This document shows positions 12,113 through 23,444 of a stretch of DNA of 64,000 nt, piece after piece (the first letter of the stretch is position 1; each line of letters starts with the position of its first letter). Source of the stretch: Warburgia ugandensis (taxonomy: Eukaryota; Streptophyta; Magnoliopsida; Canellales; Canellaceae); contig CP141132.1 in NCBI GenBank assembly GCA_035236585.1, forward strand, positions 46,317,880 to 46,381,879. Direction: 5' to 3'. Made by a program: the position numbers and the translations under genes. Under the pieces are notes generated by a model. That model saw only the letters and a program-made list of their open reading frames with translations. It made no database searches and was not told where the DNA came from.

Positions 12113-12973
12113 AGGTGAGGAACCCTAGAATTGGAATGAGTACTCATTGCTAGTGATTTGAGTGTAGTGGCAAACTCTTAGGGCATGATTATGTATGAGT
12201 GCCCTGTTATCATGACCTGCATCAATATGTTTAGATGATAAACTGATTTCACTTGATTATGATGGATGCAAAGTCATGCATTACTCGTGCCTTGCATGCC
12301 ATGGTGATTGGATATGATATTTTTATGTTCAGGCATAAATCATGCTTTGATTGTTATTGTTTGTTTCAAACTCATGATCTTTCATTGGATACCCAATGAC
12401 TTGACGTGCCGTATAAATTTTTTACTCGATGAGATTTACCATGATATTGATACCCTTAAACCACACTATTACATTGCATTTCTTATTAAATGTGATCACC
12501 TACACAAGCAATAGCTTGTTGAGGCATTGCTGGGGCTTGCAATGTCTCAGATGCAGAGAGTAGCAGCATGTTTGACATGCTGACAGAATAGGCAAAGACA
12601 ATGGTAGTTTCTAGTAAAGTATTGATGATATTTTAGAACTATAAGGTTTGTTCAAACCTTACTTTGATTATGGCTTATGGATTATGCTTTAGTATGATTT
12701 ATTTTCTGACCTGGATGTATGCATAAGTATTTATGTTGGATGTGATGGCTATGTATGGGCAAAACCTAGGTAATGTCAACATATCTTGATTTTCTTATCC
12801 ACTATTGGAGTATACATTTTTATTGAATATAGTATTTGATTTGAATGGATGGGTGTGGAGATTGAGTCTTCCAAGTGTCATGTCATGTATTGTATTTATC
12901 AAGTGGTTTTTGTATCACGCGTGTGATGTGCAATGGTCCAAAATACAGAGGAGACTATGTAAGATTTTTGGTA

Positions 12974-12991
12974 GAAATGGGATATCATTTC
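12974..12991 (+). other. inverted repeat near LTR2 3' end
   Basis: GAAATGG, loop GATA, TCATTTC: a 7-bp stem in RNA counting one G-U pair. Equivalents lie at 21035-21052 (LTR3) and 63746-63764 (solo LTR D). Confidence 0.55.
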
Positions 12992-13161
12992 ACCATTAAA
13001 TTCATGATTTTCTAGTTGTATGACTGCTGGGATTTTGAAATAAATGCCTTTTATTCAAGTTTTTGTTTTTGGTCGATTTAAAATGAAAATTTAAAGCAAG
13101 GATCCCAACACATTTTAAAATTTGTTATTTTATTGTTGTGAAAACCTTGGGTGCCATAGTT

Positions 13162-13179
13162 TGGTATCAAAGCCCAGGT
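13162..13179 (+). promoter_or_regulatory. primer binding site, tRNA-Met type
   Basis: TGGTATCAAAGCCCAGGT starts 4 bp after LTR2. The canonical plant site complementary to initiator tRNA-Met begins TGGTATCAGAGC, so one base of twelve differs. It would prime minus-strand DNA synthesis. Confidence 0.85.
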
Positions 13180-14974
13180 CTACTCCATCATAGCCATTCC
13201 AACAAATCTAAAGGTCACATACAGTCCATAAGGTGAGGTGATTTCCTAAATATGAGTTACAGAGATAACTCATATAGAGGATGTTGATGATTATGAAATA
13301 GATGATGCCATGAAGGTTGGAAGATTTTCTTACAGAATTTGAGACGTTAAATACTTATGAGTACAAAGAGGTACACTTTTATGGGAAGTGTATGATTCTT
13401 AGAATCATGAATTAGAATAAAGATTATAAATTAGTTTCTCTTAGTGACAACCTTCTTATGTGATAGAAGATATATTTATATGGATTGCTTTTGAGAGTCC
13501 AAGTTTTAACTTGGAAAACATGAATAAACTTTTAGAAAAGCCTAACAATTATTGTAATCACAATAACATGATAAGAATGATGAATGAACAAAAATGAAAC
13601 AATTATTGAGAACTTGACAAAGTGGAGATGAGTATAGTATTAATGTAGACTTGAAGTGGATTTATTTGACAAATAAATCCTAATATGGTGAAAATTATTA
13701 AAAATTTGAAAAAGTAAGATCCTAATGTTTCTATGGGTGAAATATCTGATTATAAGATGAAAATTGGTGAGTTTTTCTATATACAAAGATATTGATAGTT
13801 AGTCATCAATGAGAAGTAAATGCTTATAAATCATTCTGAGGATTTTATTCATGATTGGAGACACATAGCACATGAAGGATATAATAACCATTTTACAATA
13901 ATAGCTAGTAGTAATGATGTAAATCAAGTTGGGAGAAATACTTACTAAAGTAGATATGGAGAATGGATATTGCCGTGAGAATAAGGTGAGATAAAAACTA
14001 ATGAGTTCTTGGACTAACAAAAATATTGATATCAGACATCAGTGGGTAGTGAATAGTTATAAATTGTTCTTAGGATTTTAATTATGATTTGAAGTGCATA
14101 TTACCTGGAGGGAATTATAACTAATTTACAAAAATAAATCTTGAATAGTAACAATTTTGTGATGAATCCACTAGTAAGAAGATGAAGTGAATGAGGTAAG
14201 ATGAAATTGATTATAACTTATCGATATCCAACACTGATAAAGATAATATTGTTGTTCCTGGTGATTAGGGAAGTGTTATAAAAGATTAATTTCATTGAGT
14301 GTGAGAGTGGAAGAGTTGTAAATGAATTTGCCTTGATATGACCATGAAATAATTCATTAGTTCAAGAAAGTGGAATGGTGGAGTTGAGGACACTGGAAAT
14401 ATAATTACAAGGATTCTAAGGATGGTTATTTGAGGAGACGCGTTCCTCTATCACTAAGACTTTTATCTGAAAGAAACTTAAGAAGTCTTGTAATAATTAG
14501 TATCTTGGGATATTAAGAGAGTTAGCTACTTTAAAATAAAGAAATTAGACAGTTCAATGATATTGAAATGGTATTCATAGCTGAAAGGACTTGCCCTAAC
14601 TCCTTCACTATAAATAAGAAGACCATGGATAGATTGTGATATGTTGACACCTGTATTAAGCGATCAAGTGTTTGTGTAGCATCCTACACTAGTAGCAAAG
14701 TTGTAGATATAGCCTCTATGTAAAGAGGGATTCTCTTAGGACCAGGGACGACCACGAAGACTCGCACTTGAATAATTTGAGTCCTCTCAATAAGAATAAG
14801 AGACCCTTTCATCAATATATTTATAGAGGCCACTGAACCAGTGACATTTGAATGGGCAGTATTGGGATGCATATAAGAGGTGCATTGGTGCAATGATAGG
14901 TAGTTGGGCAATTATGCCGTACAGTTGGTATGCCACCGTAGTAGCGGTGATAACATTAGTAGCCACTATTACAG
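13180..14974 (+). other. degraded 5' internal region of array internal 2
   Basis: Position between primer site and zinc knuckle implies leader and N-terminal gag. I could not follow a gag frame here; stops are frequent in all frames. No other feature seen. Confidence 0.4.
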
Positions 14975-15475
14975 TGGCAAGTCTTTTAATGTTCTAACTA
15001 TGGAGTGCCAGGGCATTTCTCTAGAGATTGTCCCACAAGACAACAAGTTGAACAAATCTACATTAGAGATAGGCAGATATGGCCTCACGTTGGTAGTGAT
15101 GAAATTTTTACCATTGCTTGAGGCAAGTGCATGTCTTAACTCAAGTTGTGGAAGGCATGCTCTTGATTACTGATAGACAGGCCAAGATTCTCCTTGATCA
15201 AGGATCCTATCATCCTCTTATTTTAAGTGTTGACACCTTGATGAATGTACCTGTATATATCTATGTGTGTGTGTGTGTGTGTGTATACCAAAATCTCTGA
15301 TCTGGAAGTTAAGAAGTTGATGAGAGAGTTATTGAAAATTGTAAGTACTTCAGGGGTATTGTTGGAGATGATGAGTGTGAGGATAGATATTAATCTTATC
15401 ATACTCAATTTGATTAATTATGATATCTACTTTGGGATGGATTCTATTGTTGGAGGATAGTTGATTGTAGTGAGA
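14975..15475 (+). pseudogene. gag zinc knuckle and aspartic protease remnant (chromovirus)
   Basis: 14990-15034 reads CSNYGVPGHFSRDCP, a CCHC nucleic-acid-binding knuckle whose second cysteine has become tyrosine. In a shifted frame at about 15124-15235, HVLTQVVEGMLL is followed by ILLDQG (Asp codon 15196-15198), matching the protease active-site region of Del/Tekay polyproteins, where DSG or DPG is usual. Downstream, YDIYFGMD near 15415-15445 matches the conserved end of the protease domain. A (GT)n run at 15265-15284 has expanded inside the domain. Stops and frame changes make it inactive. Zinc knuckle and protease homology are clear; the remaining gag is not recognisable. Confidence 0.75.
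15265..15284. repeat. (GT)n microsatellite
   Basis: Dinucleotide run inside the protease remnant of internal 2. Confidence 0.85.
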
Positions 15476-15540
15476 AGAAAGGTACTTATGGCATACTTGG
15501 ATTGTTATTAACCTCTCTACTAGGTAAGAAGGGGGCATCA

Positions 15541-16415
15541 TTAAGGTTGTGTTAACATTACCTTGAAGGAAATATGATACTCTTCTAATGTACCAAGTCC
15601 TCCATGTTAATGTGATAGTGGATGATAGAGAACGGCCATAGATTGAGCACACAAGTGGTGTGCGACAATCCATAACCTTCCCTGAGGAGGTTTTAGCAGC
15701 GAAATATAGATTTGGCATTAGTCATAGAGCCATTTTCTAAGATGCCATACAAGATGGCCCTGGCTGAGTTAGAAAAGTTCCAGGTACGAAAGTTAACTGA
15801 CAAGAGTTTGTTAGACATGGTGGATCTTCATGGGATGTGTTGGTCCTCTTCATGAAAAGAGAGACTGACCCTTACTATTATGAACAGATTTGTGTTATAA
15901 CACAATAATGGAGAACTGATATTATCTATTGTGTATTGATGATCTATTGGATCCACTCTGATTGGTGCATGGTGTTTGTGGAGATTGATTTGAGGTATAA
16001 TTACCATTAGATGAGGATTGTGGAGAAAGACGCCTCTAAGATGATTATTATAACTGATTATGATTATTACTAGTTCTTGGTTATATTAATTGGGGAAATC
16101 AATACAATGATAGTATGTATGTATATGTTGGGCTGAAATCTTAAACGTTACTTGCATGAGTCATGATTATATTAGTGGATAATGTTTTTGTATATTCCCT
16201 GACTTGGAGGAGCATAATAAATCCTTGTGCATTATTTTAAGTATCTAAAAGACTCATCTTTTGCTATGACTATATGTGAGTATCAATTATGGTCCAAGAG
16301 GGTGGATTTCCATAATCATGATTCCTCTATTAATAGAGAGGCAGTTTATGGAGACTGTGATGAACTTGGATTAACCAAACGAGTGACTAAGGTTGATAGT
16401 TTCTTAGTCAAGTGA
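15541..16415 (+). pseudogene. reverse transcriptase remnant (chromovirus)
   Basis: Several frames together cover the reverse transcriptase domain. EPFSKMPYKMALAEL (about 15727-15771) corresponds to the PISKxPYRMAPAEL block before the core. WDVLVLFMKR matches WGAPVLFVKK. IDLRYNYH near 15980-16005 matches the IDLRSGYHQ motif containing the first catalytic aspartate. Finally CEYQLWSKRVDF and VTKVDSFL (about 16273-16408) match the thumb region. The FVVVFIDDIL catalytic block is not clearly readable. After VTKVDSFL homology stops, and RNase H, integrase and chromodomain do not follow. Internal 1 has the same end point, so the loss predates the duplication. Confidence 0.75.
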
Positions 16416-17231
16416 ACTGCTATTGCGAGATTATCACGTTCCCTATGATAACAGTGACATGGATACTATTTTATATTACATAATAAGCTTGATTTCTTAT
16501 GAGATGAGAGGTGTAACAATGAAATATGTTTTGTGCTAAACCATTTCTTAAGAGTAATCAAAAATTGATTTACGACTTATGCTCGTAAGTAGCGGATGAG
16601 GGTGGCCTAAGAGGGTGACCAATGAGCACGGGTGTGAGAGGCACTGGTAGGCTTCTAGGTGACAAGCTTGTAGGTGGTAGGCTTCTAGGTACTCACAGTA
16701 TGATCATGTTGTGGACTGATTTTGTTTGGCATGGATTGCCTGTTGATGAGCAAATATGCTCTAGTTTTGATTAGCATACATATTGCCTATTCCTAAGTTG
16801 ATTTGATATGGTTTAATAGGCATACATTGCCCATAGGTGAGATAATATGCTCTGAGATGGATTTGGCATAGAATTGCCTATATGTGAGTCAAGGTACTTC
16901 AATTTTGTTGATATGGTGATTTACTTGTACTGAAGTTGTAAACAACGATTAACTCTTAGACGAGAGTTGTGTTATGCTAATTGTTTGATATGAGGTTATG
17001 ACGTGTTCTAACCATAATATGAGTTAGTTGATTTGGAATCGTTGAAATAGACATTTGGTTATATATATATATATATATAAGTTGTTATCTAAGGGGATGA
17101 CATGGTGTGGAATTGTTTATTGACATCGACTCTAGAATTATTAGTACGATCTATAGATCTTATGATATAGGGATGTGTTTTAGCATTGTTGAAGAATAAC
17201 ATGGAAAGAATTTTGGGGACAAAACTCTTAT
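16416..17231 (+). other. 3' non-coding part of array internal 2
   Basis: Nearly identical in order to 8246-9079. Contains a duplicated TAGGCTTCTAGGT word (about 16647-16690) and an (AT)n run at 17060-17078. No coding homology seen. Confidence 0.55.
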
Positions 17232-17244
17232 AAGGAGGGAAGGA
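17232..17244 (+). promoter_or_regulatory. polypurine tract before LTR3
   Basis: AAGGAGGGAAGGA, identical to the tract at 9080-9092, directly before the TG of LTR3. Confidence 0.85.
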
Positions 17245-19959
17245 TGTATAAACCCTAAAATTTGGGTTATTTTCTATGAATTAGATTATAATTTTGATGG
17301 AGAAAAAATTAGAATTTAATTCCATGAAAATTGAGTTTCATGAAAATAACCTCCTTGTAAACTCAGAAATTGGATTTGAGACTATCAAATTTAGAATGTA
17401 CGCATCGATACAAATCCAACAACACAAATTTTGCACGAAATGGAGATCAGGACTGAAAAGTTCAAAAGATTTAATAAATTAGAGGGGGCCAAAATTGATA
17501 ACGATACCCCCCTTATTTTTTCATTTGTAGGAAGCAATGCATGAAACAAGCTTTGATGCAAGGAATAAGGGAAACCCCTAGGGATTCGTACTGCACAGCC
17601 CCTTCCCTCTTCAAGCATTAACACTAACGATTGTCTTCAATCACCGACGTGCAAAGTATCCTTCCTTGGTTAAACGCCATGCACAGGCAATCACAACTCC
17701 TTCCAATCTCCTTTATGGGCACAATTAGACCCATTCCATGGGTAGCTCTCCATTCACCGATGCGCACAAAGCCCTTCCTGGCAGATCTCCATTCCCAACG
17801 TGATCTTGACTACTAGCATTTCCCCTCTTTCCCGCTCTTCTTCACTGGACAGATTCCTATTTGCTGGCAAATTCATGAGACCCAAAAGCTCTATTCTTTC
17901 TCCCATTGGTGCACGAAGTCTTCTTCGAGCAAACAACCCCTTACAGTCACTTGCATAACCAGCCTTTGGACAGGCTAACATGCTTGATTTCTACCCATTT
18001 TTCCCCTCTCCTCTATTAGGATTTACCCGACATGGCCAGCCGACATGCCAGCATGCATAGGTTGATGCCCGAAATCTAGATCTACACGTATTCCCCCTCG
18101 TGGGTTCTTCATTTTCTGCAAATTGAGTTTTCCACTTCTAGATTAGATTTTCCAGCACCACACAAGCTAGCCATGGTAGCCATCTTTCCCCTCTATCCTC
18201 CTCTAATGATCTTGGTCAGATCTAGTGAGCAGGTGATGAGTTACTCGAAAACCCTCTTTGTTTTTTGCATTCAACCACTAGCTCAACCAGTCTAAGGGTT
18301 GTCGACGAGCCAGGACCTCATCCCATCTCCCTCTATCTATTCCAACTTGGATGGGGTAGTGACCAAGATTGGAGGCCACCTGATCACCACCATCTTCCAC
18401 CTCTCCTCTTTGTTTCACAGTTTAGGCAGGTTAGCGATGAGTTGACCCACTGAGTTAACTCACCTCAACTCCTTTTTGGAGAGCTGAGTTGACTCAGCTA
18501 ACCCTAGTAAACCGTTGAACTTTGACCCTCGATTTTGGCCAAACCAGGAAGGAACTCAGAGATTCAAGAGTAACCTAGCGATCCTTGTGGCATGAGGAAC
18601 AAAACCCATCTTCCCATTTGTTGATTGGGAAAGATTCAATTGTAGATTTGACCAAACCATTAATCAGACTTTAGATCACGTGATCTAAGATGATCTGATA
18701 GTATATTTCATATCTAAATAGTCCATTATGATCCTCAAGAAGTGTATATTAAGATCCATATAAGTTATTTTGGATTTGACTTATCAAAGGAGATGATTTA
18801 GCAAATCTTGATCAATGACTAAGATCAACTAAAGATCCAGGTATGAAATTAGATCCAATTTGATGATCCAAACCATTTAGAATTCTTAATTTGATTAATT
18901 AGTTAGAATTACTAAATTTTTATATGATCTGGGGTGATGAGGTGAAGAATTTCGATTAGATTAGCATGGATAATTGAGATTGGGCACAATTGAGGTGGTC
19001 GGTGGATGATCCAACCTAGCAGATAGCTTAGTGTCTGACTGGTAGGAGGTAAAGTTACTATCTTAATCATTTTATGAGTTGATTTGATAGTAAATAAATA
19101 TGATTAAATGTAAAATTCATATAATAATGCTCGATAAATTGATTCAAATGATGAATTACCTAAGATTGAAGATGTTGGAGCCTAATAGCTCTAAACTAGG
19201 TATTGGCATAATTAGGAAGGACCAAATGATTATGGGTGGGGTGGATTGAGTACAATTTGAATTATTAGCTATTTTGGACAAACCCTACCTTGAGATTTCA
19301 TGATTGAAAACATTGGATAGTCTTAAACTTGATGTATTGGGATGCGAAAACATAATGTTGTGTAATTAATAATCCAAGTTAGATAAATTGGATTATGAGT
19401 ATGACTAGATGTGATATGTATCTAGGTGATGGGACTATGGTGGACCGCCCTAGAGTTGGGTTTGCCTAAATTGGGAAGTACAGATGAGTAGTACATCATC
19501 TGATGTAGGTGACTACATTCAGTAATTTCCTTGATTTCATGGATCATGACAAATCATTTGGAAACCTTGAAACATAAGTTTTACACCCTATCATGTTTTC
19601 ATGAGAATAACTTCATCATACCTAATTGATATTATAACATCTTGCTCCACATGATTTATATTTCATTTCCATGTATGATTGATGATATATTAACATGTCT
19701 TTTGACTTGATTTTCTTAAGATCACTTACACATGAGAATTTATATGATTTATCTTCTTTTTCTTTTTGCTATTTTATGATAGGTGTTTTTTCCCAATGGA
19801 TGCTAAGCTAGGAGGGTCATAGGGTTGGCCACCCGCCCTCTGAATTTACATATTATAAACACTAGCCCTGTTATGTGGGCAACTGCGTGCGGTTTATGGT
19901 AATCATGGGCAGGCCACTACACCATGACAATTCATGGACTTATTCTGTATGTTCATGTC

Positions 19960-20196
19960 GTATGGATATATTGGGTGAAGCCTATGTGGGTGACCAGATG
20001 TGGGTGGGCCTATGGGCTGAGTGTGCTACCTGGTGTACGTATTGATATATTGGGTGAAGCCTCTATGGGTGGGCAGATGTGGGAGGGCCTACAGGTTGAA
20101 CTAGCTACTTGGTGTGCGTATTGATATATTGCGTGAAGCCTATGTGGGGGAATAGATGTGGGTGGGCTTACAGGCTGAGCGAGCTACCTGGTGTGC
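19960..20196 (+). repeat. 79-bp tandem repeat, three units, in LTR3
   Basis: Units begin at 19960, 20039 and 20118, exactly 79 bp apart, each starting GTATGGATATATTG or GTATTGATATATTG. Homologous to 11884-12112 in LTR2, where one unit is shortened to 65 bp. Confidence 0.85.
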
Positions 20197-21034
20197 AAGC
20201 TACATGTGATGAACCCTGGAATTGGAGTGCGTACTCATTGCCAGTGATATGAGTGTAGTGGGACACTATTAGGGCATGATTATGTATGAGTGCTTTGTTA
20301 TCATGATGTGCATCCATATGTTTAGATGATAAACTCATTTCACTTGATTCTAATAAATGCATAATCATGCATGAGTTGCATGCCATGGTGATTGGATATG
20401 ATATTTTTTTTTTTAGGTGTAAATCATGCTTTGATCGCTATTATTTGTTTTAGACTCATGATCTTTCAGAAGCTATTTACCTTGGATGCCTGATGACTTG
20501 GCGTGCCATATAAATGTTTTACTCCATGAGATTTACCATGACATCGATACCCTTACACCACACTATTACATTGCATTTCTTATTAAATGTGATTACCTAC
20601 ACATGCAATAGCTTGTTGAGGCATTGCTATAGTTTACAATGCATTAGATATAGAGAGTAGTAGTAGGTTTGACATGCTAATAGAGTAGGCAAAGGCGATA
20701 GTAGTTTCTTGTAATGTATTGAAGATATTTCAGAAACTATAAGGTTTGTTCAGACCTTACTTCGGTTATGACTTATGGATTGTGCTTTAGTATGATTTAT
20801 TTTATAACCTAGATGTATGCAAAAATATTTATGTTGCATGTGATGGCTGTGTATAGACAGAACTTAGGCAATGTCATCATATCTTGAGTTTTTTATCCAC
20901 TGTTGGAGTATACTTTTTTATTGAATATAGTATTTGATTTGGATGGATGGGCATGGAAACTGAATCTCCCAAGTGTCATGTCATGTATTGTATTTATTAG
21001 GTGGTTTATATATTGCTCTGTCGAATTTTCAGTA

Positions 21035-21052
21035 GAAATGAGATGTCATTTC
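21035..21052 (+). other. inverted repeat near LTR3 3' end
   Basis: GAAATGA, loop GATG, TCATTTC: a perfect 7-bp stem, homologous to 12974-12991. Confidence 0.6.
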
Positions 21053-21220
21053 ACTGTTAAATTTGTGATTTTATGGTCGTATGGCCCTTGGGAGTTTGAA
21101 ATAAATGCCTTTTATTTGATTTTTTGTTTTTGGTCAATTTTAAAATAAAATTTTAAAATAGGGATCTTGACACATTTTTAAAAATGTTATTTTATTGTTG
21201 TGAAAACCCCGGGTGTCACA

Positions 21221-21225
21221 GATTT
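21221..21225 (+). repeat. target duplication GATTT, right copy (array)
   Basis: Follows the terminal CA of LTR3. Element A's LTR resumes here with AGATTAAGTGAACATCA, matching the empty copy from 29024. Confidence 0.9.
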
Positions 21226-22212
21226 AGATTAAGTGAACATCACTGTAATAGCATTTAATTTTTAGATTTGGATTACATATATGAAATGTTATGTTGCTAT
21301 CTTTTTGGATGTGATTCAATGCATTTAGTAGAGTTTTCAATTCATGTTTGTGTTCAAAAGTAAGTTAACTTTGTTCTTGAATGTTTCAATCACATTACTT
21401 TTGGAATTTCTTGCATGAATGGTTTATGTCAATTTCTAACACTATACAATCTCGTTCACTTGACTTTTCAAGAACCCAATTAGATAGTTAGGTGGCTTAG
21501 TTAATGTTAGAAGTAGAATTGCATGCTTAGGTTTTCAAAAGAGTTTCTTTGATCCACTTATGTCCAATGAATCATGCATACTATTTCTTGGTTACATACA
21601 TGATACTTGGACTGTCTTCCTTTCATTGTTTGTTAGTGGTAAATTTGCCTTTATTTCTCTTGTTTAGTTGTAGATTAGATTCCACTACTTTGCATCTTAG
21701 TTAATTGGAAAGTAATCAAATTTGTCGTACTTCTTAAAATAGTTGATTTGGTCGCTTACTTCTCTTAGTTTTGAATAATTAGGAAAGTAGTTTGTTAATG
21801 CATGTTTCCATTAGGTTAGTTATTAATTTCATGTTAGGAAAGGTAGTTTAGGAAATTTTCTAAATTGCATTTTAGGAAAGTTGTTAATTAGGAAAGTCAT
21901 AAAATTAGAAGTTTTTAATTTAGGAAAGTTTTAATTTTAGAAAGTGCATGTGTTAGGAAAGTCTTCCATTTAGCATGTTTCTTGTTTTTGTTTAGTTTTC
22001 AATTTTATTTTTTTACTTAGTTTCTCATTTCATGTTTTAGGTTCCATTCTTAATTTAGGTTAAAAAGAAAATACATGAATGTTGGCTAGATTAGATAGTT
22101 TAAAGTAAGAACCACTAACATCACAATAGTTCACTCCTCATGGGATCAACCTCGCTTGCCTGAGAATACTACATTTATTAGTGCACTTGCAAGTTAAATT
22201 AAAACAACAACA
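21226..22212 (+). mobile_element. element A 5' LTR, second part
   Basis: Continues the alignment with the 3' LTR (29024-30068), including the TTAGGAAAG repeats at 21835-21960 against 29690-29815. Ends AAAACAACAACA before a diverged primer site. A 90-bp segment around 29170-29240 of the 3' LTR is absent here. Confidence 0.88.
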
Positions 22213-22215
22213 AGT

Positions 22216-22236
22216 TTTCCCGACGTTTCTAGGGAG
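22216..22236 (+). promoter_or_regulatory. diverged primer binding site of element A
   Basis: TTCCCGACGTTTCTAGGGAG occupies the place of the TTTGGCxCCGTTGCCGGGGA primer site typical of Athila/Tat elements. Best preserved in element B (56685-56702); several changes here would weaken priming. Confidence 0.6.
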
Positions 22237-23444
22237 TTGTAACAATTTGTGTGGTGTTTCATACTTTAGATTATTTTCCTCTAGTCTAGGTTTAGGGTGC
22301 TCCATATTAGGATTTTTGCATAATTTTTGCATACTTTTTGCATTTGTTGCTATTGTTCTCATATTGACCATATTTCTTTGATTTTTCTGAGAGGAAAATT
22401 GGGAAAGGAGCGGTGGTACTCCTATGGGCCATGGCTTCATCAACTTAGATTAAGTTTTATTCCTTTCCTAGATTAGGATTGAGTGAAACATGTAGTGAAT
22501 CCCATTATAAATTGTAATTTCTCTATTATTTAATTTTAAATGGCTTGCAGTTATATAGGGAAAGTGTGGGGTATGGTGGTCCACACTTGACCATCATTGG
22601 ACCCCTCACTATGAGTATCTCTCACTCAATTTTTAGGATAATTTGCATTTGGATGTTAGTATAATTCATATAGCTTAGTACCATTCATTGATAATTGTTG
22701 CATCTTTACTTAGGATTGTTGCATTAGAGCACCTATCAAACCTTGGTTGGATAGCATATAGGTTGCATTAGTTTGCTTTTGTATTGCATTGCATATTTAC
22801 AACTTTATGATGGAATGGAATTAATGATAGTAAGGGCCCTGCAAGAACCCTTATAAAATTAAGATTGGATTTCATCACTAGTTCCATGGCCCACATAAGA
22901 ATCAATCAACATTCTTGTATATCACGATTCCAACTCTTGAATATTAATTTAAATCAAGTAGAAAGAGACTTAGGATATCGAGCTCATAGGACCCTTTTAG
23001 AAGGACGCAATCGATTGTCACTCTAGTGGCTTCTGAGCACTATAGTTATAGTGGGTGTCTTAAAATCCAAGTGATTTTTCCACACCTTCTGTTGACATTA
23101 GTTGAGGTCTAAATGCCTCCTAACATGAGGATTGTATTAATCACTTTTGAGCAGAACCTAACTAGTAAGCAGTAGTCAAATCTGGATAGGAGGAGCTGTT
23201 TAGATCTAGGTCTAAGAAGCTACGACTTATGCACTAGACAAAGAAAATCAAGTCACTGCTTGATTAATGTTTACTAGGATTTCATTGAGCATCACATAGA
23301 GTTAGAATTAGCATTTAGATTACTACATTTAACTTAGGGTAGTTTATACAGAGGTGTCGATCTTAGAAACCAAAGCTAACACCTTTCAACCCAGAGATTC
23401 CATGCACCTTAAGACAAGGGGAAAGAAACCAAGTTCCTATCCCC
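22237..23444 (+). other. leader region of element A
   Basis: Untranslated region between primer site and gag. It corresponds to 36110-36876 of C and to the reverse strand of 55460-56684 of B. It holds the conserved hairpin at 22562-22588, and a CTCACTATGAG palindrome about 20 bp after it. Confidence 0.6.
22562..22588 (+). other. conserved leader hairpin, element A copy
   Basis: Arm AAGTGTGGG (22562-22570), loop GTATGGTGG, arm TCCACACTT (22580-22588). The closing base pair is G-U in RNA, so the 9-bp stem is kept. Equivalents are in C at 36412-36438 and in B at 56344-56370. Confidence 0.75.

Larger units (their letters stand above)
9093..13158 (+). mobile_element. array LTR2, full length (4.07 kb)
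   Basis: Starts TGTATAGACCC after the purine tract and ends GGGTGCCATA, a variant of the GGGTGTCACA end of LTR3; a primer site follows within 4 bp. It is complete against LTR3. It contains the GATC-dense part (about 10430-10700), the GGATGCTATGCTAGGAGGG block (about 11620), three tandem subrepeats (11884-12112) and a hairpin near the 3' end (12974-12991). No open frame in it matches a protein I know. Confidence 0.9.
5272..21220 (+). mobile_element. tandem Del/Tekay-type chromovirus array (3 LTRs, 2 internals)
   Basis: Order: truncated LTR1 (5272 to about 7362), partial internal 1 (about 7363-9092), LTR2 (9093-13158), internal 2 (13159-17244), LTR3 (17245-21220). LTRs start TGTA and end with GTGTCACA or close variants, as in plant Del/Tekay elements. 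The primer site is tRNA-Met-like (13162-13173) and the purine tract AAGGAGGGAAGGA precedes LTR2 and LTR3. Internal 2 carries remnants of gag zinc knuckle, protease and reverse transcriptase; RNase H, integrase and chromodomain were not found. One pair of target duplications (GATTT) encloses the whole array. This fits one insertion later expanded by recombination between LTRs of sister copies. Confidence 0.88.
17245..21220 (+). mobile_element. array LTR3, full length (3.98 kb)
   Basis: Starts TGTATAAACCC and ends GGGTGTCACA, followed at once by target duplication GATTT. Collinear with LTR2 over its whole length, with scattered substitutions and small indels. Contains tandem subrepeats at 19960-20196 and the 3' hairpin at 21035-21052. 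Confidence 0.92.

Noticed and set aside
15350..15718. Reverse-strand frame of 122 codons and its partner at 7335-7553
   Set aside because: Antisense shadow of the protease and reverse transcriptase remnants.
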